Shown here one piece after another: positions 16,575 to 21,620 of a stretch of DNA of 21,620 nucleotides (its first letter is position 1; the number at the start of each line of letters is the position of its first letter). This stretch comes from Jejubacter sp036620675 (GTDB lineage Bacteria; Pseudomonadota; Gammaproteobacteria; Enterobacterales; Enterobacteriaceae): assembly GCA_036620675.1 (NCBI GenBank), contig JAZHEE010000051.1. The stretch is one strand, 5' to 3'. Under the pieces are notes generated by a model that saw only the letters and a program-made list of their open reading frames with translations, was not told where the DNA came from and did not search any database. Both the position numbers and the translations under genes were made by a program.

Positions 16575-16934
16575 ATGCTACTTATTCCACAGGAGTGTAT
16601 TCACACGCGTTCCACGCCATTCTGGAATAAAGATAATGCCCCCGCGGGGCTGTTTAAGCGTCATCTCGATCGTGGTACTCAACCCGGCGTGTATCCGCGT
16701 CTGTCGGTTATGCAGGGGGCGGTTAAGTATTATGGCTTCGCTGATGGGGAGTGCCCGGAACCGGACAGTGAAATGATTATTGAAGCTGGCCATTTTGGCG
16801 TCTTTCCACCTGAAAAATGGCACCACATTGAAATTCTGACCGAAGATACTTATTTCAATATCGATTTTTTTGTGGCGCCGGAGGTGTTGCTGAAAGGGTC
16901 TGGCCTGCGCCAGGTCGTTAACTCTCAGAAATAA
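16575..16934 (+). CDS. DUF1971 (TehB-like cupin) domain protein
   Basis: This 119-residue soluble protein matches the small DUF1971 family, related to a domain seen in some tellurite-resistance TehB proteins. Visible features are TPFWNKDNAPAGLFKRHLDRGTQPGVYPRLSV, the central cupin-like strands (EMIIEAGHFGVFPPEKWHHIE) and a final beta hairpin. The adjacent H and E residues in the second block could bind a metal, as in cupins. The start has a GAGGAAG site six bases upstream. It is followed after 10 bp by a DUF1869 gene, so the two are probably one transcript. A link to tellurite or oxidative stress is only suggested by the family name. Confidence 0.75.
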   Translation: MLLIPQECIHTRSTPFWNKDNAPAGLFKRHLDRGTQPGVYPRLSVMQGAVKYYGFADGECPEPDSEMIIEAGHFGVFPPEKWHHIEILTEDTYFNIDFFVAPEVLLKGSGLRQVVNSQK

Positions 16935-16944
16935 GGTAAATCAT

Positions 16945-17127
16945 ATGGGCAAGGCAACATACACGGTCACCGTAACCAATAACAGTAATGGCGTTTCCGT
17001 TGAATATGAAACTGAAGCGCCTGCCAGCCTGCTGGTGCCCGAAGTCGGCGCCCAGGTGGTGAAAGATCTGGTGAATACCGTTCGGGCTTATGACACGGAA
17101 GAAGAAACCGACGTCTGCGGCTGGTAA
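16945..17127 (+). CDS. DUF1869 family small protein
   Basis: This 60-residue acidic protein starts MGKATYTVTVTNNSNGVSV and ends ETDVCGW, which I recognise as the enterobacterial DUF1869 family. It has no signal peptide or membrane segment. The function is unknown. The ATG at 16945 has an AAGGT site eight bases upstream and lies 10 bp after the DUF1971 gene, indicating an operon that ends at the terminator at 17156-17181. Confidence 0.8.
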   Translation: MGKATYTVTVTNNSNGVSVEYETEAPASLLVPEVGAQVVKDLVNTVRAYDTEEETDVCGW

Positions 17128-17155
17128 CCTTCGGCTGTCGGGTGGGGAAATCAGT

Positions 17156-17181
17156 AACCGCCTTTATGAAGGCGGTTTTTT
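17156..17181 (+). terminator. Intrinsic terminator after the DUF1971-DUF1869 pair
   Basis: AACCGCCTT (17156-17164) pairs with AAGGCGGTT (17169-17177) over TATG, and a T run continues to 17180. The stem also lies just past the stop of the opposing acyltransferase gene and may serve both directions. Confidence 0.92.
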
Positions 17182-17187
17182 ACTTTA

Positions 17188-18324
17188 TTAACCGGTTCGT
17201 TCGCTGGATATGCGGCCATGCTGCCAGGAGGAAGAGGGGGCATTCAGTTTCGCTTTCAGCCAGCGGGTTAGTCCCACCTCGATATATTTCCACGCGCAGT
17301 GGGAAATGGCGAGCGACAGCGCCACGCATAGCGCGATCAGGCCCAGAATCGCCGGCATTGATGTGGCCTTATTCCCCACGTGATCGAAAACAAAATAGTT
17401 GATCGTGTTGTGGCAGAGATAGAGTGAGAACGAAATATTGCCGGCATACAGGGCAATGCGCGGAATATATTTTTTCACCAACGGCTCGGCCATGGCCAGC
17501 AGTAGTACGGCGATACCAATGGCGATGCCGAGTCGCAGGCTGAGCAGATACAGATGCCGGGTGTACAGGCCCGATACAATACCGGCAATCATCAGTAGAG
17601 CGGCGCCCAGTGCCAGCTGCTGCAGCCAGCGCCGCCGGGTGAACCTTTCCAGCTTCGCATAAATTCCGCCCGCCAGCGCGCCCGCGATAAAGTCGAGAAT
17701 CACCGGATTAGAGAGAAAACCCCATAGCGCATGCTCTACCCGGTAGCCGTGAATATTCAGCGTTGGCGTATTACCGAACAGCACCGGAATAATAAACACA
17801 GCTGCCGCGGCCCAGATGATGAGCGGCAAAATGCGCTGGCGAAACAGCAAACACAGGGCGAACACCAGATAAAAATAGAGTTCATAGTTAAGCGTCCAGC
17901 GCACGTTATAGATCTGCTCCAGATCGATATACTGTGGCGACACGGCGATGGTGCTGACCGTAAAGGTGAGGGCGCTAACCAGGTTACGGGCGCTTTGCTC
18001 ATCGTTCAAAAGTGACAGGGCGCCATTTAGCACAAAGGCAAAAAACAGAAACAGATAATACAGAGGCAGAATTCGTATCATCCGGTTAAGCAGAAAATGC
18101 CCCGCCGCGCTTATTCCTGGCCTGTGATGGCGGGTAGTGTATACCATAATAAAACCGCTAATCACAAAAAAGATATCCACCCCGATAAAGCTCCAGCCAA
18201 AAATGGAGTGCCAGTATTCAAGGGCGTGTTCATCGGGGCCGCCGAGCCGAAAGTGGTAGTGAAATATCACCACAAAGAGTGCTGCTAAACCGCGTAATGC
18301 CTGTAAAGAGTTGAGTTTTTGCAT
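17188..18324 (-). CDS. Acyltransferase 3 family membrane protein (OafA/ExoZ-like)
   Basis: This 378-residue inner-membrane protein has about ten hydrophobic segments. It begins MQKLNSLQALRGLAALFVVIFHYHF, with the RGLAAL start and the conserved H pair of the acyltransferase-3 family, followed by WSFIGVDIFFVISGFIM, its usual second motif. Later segments include NVRWTLNYELYFYLVF. Such proteins transfer acetyl or other acyl groups to surface polysaccharides such as O-antigen, exopolysaccharide or Nod factors. The acceptor cannot be told, and no polysaccharide genes are nearby. The ATG at 18324 has only a weak AGAGAG ribosome site. The codons look like those of its neighbours. Confidence 0.85.
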   Translation of the reverse strand: MQKLNSLQALRGLAALFVVIFHYHFRLGGPDEHALEYWHSIFGWSFIGVDIFFVISGFIMVYTTRHHRPGISAAGHFLLNRMIRILPLYYLFLFFAFVLNGALSLLNDEQSARNLVSALTFTVSTIAVSPQYIDLEQIYNVRWTLNYELYFYLVFALCLLFRQRILPLIIWAAAAVFIIPVLFGNTPTLNIHGYRVEHALWGFLSNPVILDFIAGALAGGIYAKLERFTRRRWLQQLALGAALLMIAGIVSGLYTRHLYLLSLRLGIAIGIAVLLLAMAEPLVKKYIPRIALYAGNISFSLYLCHNTINYFVFDHVGNKATSMPAILGLIALCVALSLAISHCAWKYIEVGLTRWLKAKLNAPSSSWQHGRISSERTG

Positions 18325-18672
18325 TTAACTCTCTGACGTTGTTATGAATAAAAAACCGCAATCATTATAACGAACATATTTCACAAATAACCAGGTGCGC
18401 TCTGATAATTTACGTCATATTTTGTCAGCGCCCGGAAAGAGACTGTTACATAAAGCAATGACAGGTATATTACATGAATAAATATTGCTCGTGGGAAATA
18501 AGAATATGGCGCGACAGGTGCCAGTATTAAATATTATTATTACACCATTGCAGCGTCAGGAAAGCGGTGATACTACTGGTAATGCGGCGCTGTGCGGTAT
18601 TCGGCGTCTTACGCAGCGCCGCGTCGAACGTGGTGAATTTCTCCAGGGTAAATTAAAGTATCTGGTGTATAG
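18325..18672. other. Intergenic stretch, possible acyltransferase promoter and a long hairpin
   Basis: The first 180 bp are A/T-rich and probably contain the acyltransferase promoter. A stem pairs GCGGCGCTG (18584-18592) with CAGCGCCGC (18614-18622) over a 21-base loop; it has no T tract. One small open frame (18506-18679) is listed separately. Nothing else is supported. Confidence 0.4.
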
Positions 18673-18679
18673 TCAATGA
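18506..18679 (+). CDS. Possible small hypothetical protein (57 aa), weak
   Basis: An open frame from ATG 18506 would encode MARQVPVLNIIITPLQRQES... to YLVYSQ, 57 residues, basic, with no membrane segment. I do not recognise it. The ribosome site is poor (GGAAATAAG), and a large hairpin falls inside the frame. It overlaps the end of the opposing heme-oxygenase-like gene by seven bases. It may be an accidental frame. Confidence 0.2.
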   Translation: MARQVPVLNIIITPLQRQESGDTTGNAALCGIRRLTQRRVERGEFLQGKLKYLVYSQ

Positions 18680-19344
18680 GAACTATTTCCTGATACCAGC
18701 AATTCAGTAAAAAAATTCTCGAATGACCGGAAGCCAGCCTTAATTATATGCTCAGCCTGTTCCCGCTCAGAGGAAGAAAACGTCACGCCATCGATAAATG
18801 CCTCTTCGCTACCAATCGTGTGTCCGGTTTCATGGCTTAAATGCAGTGTGCCGCAGTATTCAAGAGGGGGATTCAGATTCGCAGCGATCCGTGACAGAGT
18901 GTCGAACATGGCGTTACCGGTCGCTTCCATCACTTCAATCATAACCAGCCGCATTTTTGCCGGCTGGTTAGCCAGAAGGGCGATCAGGTCATAGCTAAGC
19001 TTCCTGCTGTTCTGCATACTTTCGGACCACAGATACTCCAGATGTTCAGTGAATGGCGCCTGCTTATTGAACCCTGTTTTGTCCAGGTCGTTCAGAAACC
19101 ACTGCCAGTGCCCGGCATCCTCTTCGGCATGTCGGTTCACCGCCTGTTCCAGAAAGCTGTCGGGTGAATTAAACGGCAGAATGTACTTATTGATATCGCT
19201 AAAACTCATCACAAAGTGTGACAGACGCGGTAAAAACCGTAGTCGCTGCTCTACAGGAAGATCGTCATTATTTAAAAAATGGAAGAAAGGATGTGTTAAA
19301 AACTGTTTTTTACTCTTCTCGATAGATAACGATATCGCGTGCAT
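18673..19344 (-). CDS. Heme-oxygenase-fold protein, predicted iron-containing redox enzyme
   Basis: This 223-residue, all-helical soluble protein resembles the TenA/PqqC/heme-oxygenase-2 superfamily, whose iron-dependent members carry out oxidations or decarboxylations of small molecules. Candidate metal ligands form three helical clusters: H72-x-E74-E75 with H79 (in RHAEEDAGHW), E137/E140 (in MIEVMEATGNAMF) and H171-E172 with H175 (in LSHETGHTIGSEEAF). The start at 19344 has an AAGGAG site nine bases upstream. No biosynthetic partners adjoin it; the gene lies between a core-like acyltransferase gene and an integrase remnant, so it may have arrived with an island. The reaction is unknown. Confidence 0.65.
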   Translation of the reverse strand: MHAISLSIEKSKKQFLTHPFFHFLNNDDLPVEQRLRFLPRLSHFVMSFSDINKYILPFNSPDSFLEQAVNRHAEEDAGHWQWFLNDLDKTGFNKQAPFTEHLEYLWSESMQNSRKLSYDLIALLANQPAKMRLVMIEVMEATGNAMFDTLSRIAANLNPPLEYCGTLHLSHETGHTIGSEEAFIDGVTFSSSEREQAEHIIKAGFRSFENFFTELLVSGNSSH

Positions 19345-19356
19345 TCTGTTATCTCC

Positions 19357-19806
19357 TTAACGACGTTGAGTTTCTGAGTGTAGTAGTTCCCCGTGGCGGG
19401 TGCCGGCATTAATCGCAAATTGCCATAGATTCCTGTCCTGGCCCAGGTTAGACATAATCAAACGCGTGTATTCCTGCCGTTCGAGCGGATCCGGTTTCTT
19501 TCTGTCTTTCTGCAGCTTAGGTATAAACTCAAACGGTTTGTCTGTGATGAATTTGCTGCGATAAGCACAGCGCAGGATCTGACATAATGTCGAAATGTAA
19601 TCATCTACGGTCGTGACCGCGCGCGCCTGGCGATTAGGCTTCACTCCATCACTGTAAAATGTTGTACCATGCAGCAACTCCTTCCTGTATCTGAGAATGT
19701 CGCTATGCCGGATATCAGAGATCGGCGTGTTGTTGCCGACAACCCGGCTAATTGATTCTATTTGCGCCTTAGCAGACGTGATCGGTGTATCGTTGACGAG
19801 TATCTA
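19357..19806 (-). pseudogene. Phage-type tyrosine integrase remnant
   Basis: A minus-strand frame reads VNDTPITSAKAQIES, SDIRHSDILRYRKELLHG, AVTTVDDYISTLCQILRCAY and finally QFAINAGTRHGELL before running into unrelated residues and a stop. This is the core-binding domain and first catalytic block of a lambdoid-type integrase (the Arg of box I is in GTRHGEL). The C-terminal catalytic H-x-x-R and Tyr are missing, and so is the N-terminal arm-binding domain, since a stop closes the frame just upstream near 19806. It is a dead fragment marking a former phage or island edge. No attachment site or tRNA was seen. Confidence 0.8.
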
Positions 19807-19856
19807 TAGACACTTACCTATACCAACCAGGAGCCATAAATAAGTCGGGAAGGAGT

Positions 19857-20045
19857 TTAAAATTGGCCTTAATAACCATAAGATTCCGGGGTGTACTCGG
19901 CTATTTTGTCTCTGTATAGTTTAGAAACCATAAACGATGGAGCTATTCAGATGGCACTACAGGGAAAGTTTGTTATCAATGATGCGGATTACTCCCCTCT
20001 CATGATTTACGGTGTAGGCACATTCATGGCCTTCTCCGGTGATGG
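19857..20045. repeat. 189 bp direct repeat, copy 1 (5' end of first toxin gene)
   Basis: Identical to 20958-21146 over all 189 bases. It covers 94 bp upstream of the first toxin gene, with its ribosome site, and the first 31 codons. The repeat spacing is 1101 bp. Confidence 0.97.
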
Positions 20046-20466
20046 GGCATACCGTAACCGTGGTGGTTGTGGAATTATTCCTAATAAAGGGCCAATTCCT
20101 TGTGGGAAATACTGGATTGTAGACCGTCCAGAGGGGAACTGGAAAAACAGGTTGCGCTCATGGGCTATCGATATAGAGCGTACGTATTGGGATGGTGTGC
20201 CCACGGATCATTCCGCCTGGTTTGCTCTGTATCGTGATGACCATACGATCGATGATACTACCTGGTTTGAAAGTGTGAGACGCGGCGCCTTTCGCCTGCA
20301 TCCCGGCCAACTTTCGCTGGGGTGTATTACCCTGGCGCACAGTTCTGACTTTCAAACGATTAGAAATGCGCTTTTGAGAACGCAGAAAATCAGAGTGCCG
20401 TGTATGAGAAGTCTGATGGCATACGGAAGCATAGAGGTGATCGCCAATGGCAGTACTTGTCCGTAG
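19951..20466 (+). CDS. Tlde1-like (DUF2778) L,D-transpeptidase-fold toxin, copy 1
   Basis: This 171-residue protein resembles Tlde1, a type VI secretion effector of Salmonella that acts on peptidoglycan precursors in the periplasm. The L,D-transpeptidase-type active site is visible as RLHPGQLSLGCITL, with H117, S122 and C125. Other family segments are FSGDGAYRNRGGC, NKGPIPCGKYWIVDRP and AWFALYRDD. It has no signal peptide, as expected for a type VI effector. The ATG at 19951 has GGAG eight bases upstream; an earlier in-frame ATG at 19891 has no good site. Its end overlaps the next gene by 20 bp, the usual toxin-immunity arrangement. No other type VI genes are in the window, so delivery is inferred. 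Confidence 0.85.
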   Translation: MALQGKFVINDADYSPLMIYGVGTFMAFSGDGAYRNRGGCGIIPNKGPIPCGKYWIVDRPEGNWKNRLRSWAIDIERTYWDGVPTDHSAWFALYRDDHTIDDTTWFESVRRGAFRLHPGQLSLGCITLAHSSDFQTIRNALLRTQKIRVPCMRSLMAYGSIEVIANGSTCP

Positions 20467-20707
20467 GGTACTAAAAACTATACTTTTTATCATATTATCG
20501 ATGGCAATCGGTAGAAGTTTTGATATCTACTCGTTAGTTAGCGTAGATTCTGCGATCCGATTGTCTTATAAGCTTTTTGGCGAGGGGGGGCAGGAGAATG
20601 TGGAGGCCGTATATTCTTTTATTGATATCGTGATTATTTTCATATTAACCACGATTGCATACATGCTCGTAATGAAGGGGATTCGCTACTTCAAAAAGAC
20701 CCTGTAA
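20447..20707 (+). CDS. Small membrane protein, probable immunity protein for toxin copy 1 (Tldi1-like)
   Basis: The 86-residue product has two hydrophobic segments (near residues 8-24 and 58-76) separated by about 33 mostly polar residues containing GEGGQENVEA. It overlaps the toxin stop by 20 bp and has a GAGGTGA ribosome site, so the two genes are translationally linked. This fits a membrane-anchored immunity protein facing the periplasm. The last codons and TAA lie at the edge of an IS256-family end (CTGTAAATAATTCTGTGT), so the native C-terminus may have been cut and the stop supplied by the insertion sequence. The role is inferred from position and topology. Confidence 0.7.
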   Translation: MAVLVRRVLKTILFIILSMAIGRSFDIYSLVSVDSAIRLSYKLFGEGGQENVEAVYSFIDIVIIFILTTIAYMLVMKGIRYFKKTL

Positions 20708-20957
20708 ATAATTCTGTGTAACTGCCTCTGTATTAAAGGTGATCGCTCAGGCGGTCATCGAACTCGATATAAATGACCTTCCGCACCGAGTCGTCTGTCG
20801 GAAACACTTTGCGCTTTTTGATAGCCGCACGGATCACGCTGTTAAGCGACTCAATAGCATTCGTGGTGTAGATGGCCTTGCGGATGTCGGGCGGGTAGTC
20901 GAAGAACGTATTGAGATTCTTCCAGTGCGCACGCCAGCTTTTGCTGATTTGCGGGTA
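20704..20957 (-). mobile_element. IS256-family remnant: transposase C-terminus with end
   Basis: The minus strand encodes YPQISKSWRAHWKNLN, FFDYPPDIRKAIYTTNAIES and RKVFPTDDSVRKVIY, ending FDDRLSDHL with TAA at 20733-20735. This is the C-terminal part of an IS256-family transposase (IS1414-like). As I remember the family, about 25 residues normally between VRKVIY and IEFGDRLSDHL are missing, suggesting an in-frame internal deletion. The end sequence TGTAAATAATTCTGTGT resembles the end at about 21550. The 5' part of the element is absent: the fragment stops exactly where the 189 bp repeat begins. Confidence 0.82.
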
Positions 20958-21146
20958 TTAAAATTGGCCTTAATAACCATAAGATTCCGGGGTGTACTCG
21001 GCTATTTTGTCTCTGTATAGTTTAGAAACCATAAACGATGGAGCTATTCAGATGGCACTACAGGGAAAGTTTGTTATCAATGATGCGGATTACTCCCCTC
21101 TCATGATTTACGGTGTAGGCACATTCATGGCCTTCTCCGGTGATGG
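20958..21146. repeat. 189 bp direct repeat, copy 2 (5' end of second toxin gene)
   Basis: Perfect copy of 19857-20045, containing the leader, ribosome site and first codons of the second toxin gene. It abuts the IS256 remnant on its left side. Confidence 0.97.
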
Positions 21147-21545
21147 AGCATATCGTAACCGAGGCGGTTGCGCGATGATTCCAAACGAGGGGCCTATTCC
21201 TCCGGGTAAATACTGGGTGGTAGATAGACCAGATGGCGGAGGGATAGGATCTAAGGCGATAGCGATTGGTAAAGATACATTTAATAAGGTTTTCAAGGGG
21301 GCTGAGTTTACGCGATTTGAGTGGTTTGCTCTGTATCGTGATGATCGCGGTATTGATGACGGTACGTGGATCAGAAACGTCTGGCGTGGTCACTTTCGCT
21401 TACACCCAGGAACAATATCCGAGGGATGCATCACTCTTCCCCATAATTCAGATTTTGCTCTATTACGTAACGCTCTACTGAGAACACAGAAAATTCGCGT
21501 ACCGTGCATGAAGAGTCTGATGGCATACGGCAGCATTGAGGTAGG
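21052..21545 (+). pseudogene. Tlde1-like (DUF2778) toxin, copy 2, with 3' end replaced by IS256-family element
   Basis: The ATG at 21052 repeats the start of copy 1. The first 40 residues are identical; then the protein diverges (AMIPNEGPIPPGKYW, a different middle GGGIGSKAIAIGKDTFNKVF), and it rejoins at WFALYRDD. The active site is kept in RLHPGTISEGCITL (H118, S123, C126), as is the end RTQKIRVPCMKSLMAYGSIEV. At about 21543 the similarity to copy 1 stops, and the frame stays open through an IS256-type end to the window edge, so the tail is foreign. All catalytic residues remain, so a fused product could still be active. No matching immunity gene is seen after it within the window. Confidence 0.8.
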
Positions 21546-21620
21546 GAGTGTTAGAAATTCTGTGTCATTCGAGTCAATATACAATCAAAAAGGAATGACA
21601 CATGTCCCAACCCTTCGATT
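21545..21620 (+). mobile_element. IS256-family element, left end and transposase start (continues past window)
   Basis: Right after the second toxin the sequence reads GTGTTAGAAATTCTGTGTCA, similar to the end at about 20704. It is followed by an AGGA ribosome site and ATG at 21602, reading MSQPFD, the start of IS256-family (IS1414-like) transposases. Only six codons are inside the window, so completeness is unknown. Confidence 0.72.

Noticed and set aside
19357..19860. Attachment site or tRNA beside the integrase remnant
   Set aside because: No cloverleaf-forming sequence or flanking direct repeat could be identified by eye.
20739..21020. 93-codon plus-strand frame between the two toxin genes
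   Set aside because: It reads antisense through the IS256 transposase remnant and then into the 189 bp repeat leader, so it is a chimera of non-coding parts.
18673..21620. Type VI secretion structural genes or VgrG/PAAR carriers for the toxins
   Set aside because: None are visible; the toxin genes are orphan within this window, so secretion by type VI rests on family knowledge only.

Overview
This window looks like chromosomal DNA of a member of the Enterobacteriaceae. The core block ydcF - aldA - gapC - cybB (about 9.9-15.1 kb) keeps the gene order of that stretch of the Escherichia coli chromosome, and the proteins match the E. coli ones closely in length and motif. The genus cannot be fixed from this window. 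An intact gapC and an extra flavoprotein gene between aldA and gapC set it apart from E. coli K-12.

Layout: (1) 1-797, no credible gene; an array of 122-123 bp tandem repeats, some carrying a near-perfect palindrome. (2) 798-9526, an MHS-type major facilitator transporter gene on the minus strand, split by a complete Tn3-family transposon (1737-9140). The element has 38 bp terminal inverted repeats differing at one base, a perfect 5 bp target duplication (TGGAT), tnpA, a three-site res region and tnpR. In place of an antibiotic-resistance gene it carries one large gene for a secreted autotransporter with a zinc-metalloprotease-like passenger. (3) 9930-15098, the core block. aldA is broken by a 23 bp tandem duplication whose loss would restore the frame exactly. 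(4) 15257-18324, a secreted lipase-like hydrolase, a DUF1971/DUF1869 gene pair and an acyltransferase-3 membrane protein. (5) 18673-21620, an accessory region: a heme-oxygenase-fold (predicted iron-dependent) protein, a decayed tyrosine integrase, then two Tlde1-like (DUF2778) L,D-transpeptidase-fold toxin genes. The toxin genes share an identical 189 bp upstream-plus-N-terminal segment but have different cores. The first is followed by a small two-helix membrane protein, a probable immunity gene. IS256-family remnants lie between the copies and cut off the second.

How the genes work together: the transposon is a self-contained mobile unit that could spread a cell-surface or secreted protease, and its insertion has inactivated a transporter. 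The right end looks like a small recombining array of orphan type VI secretion effector/immunity modules beside an old integrase. The core genes cover aldehyde and sugar-acid oxidation (aldA), a type I glyceraldehyde-3-phosphate dehydrogenase (gapC) and a membrane cytochrome b561 (cybB). All similarity statements come from recognising motifs and recalled family members; no search was run.
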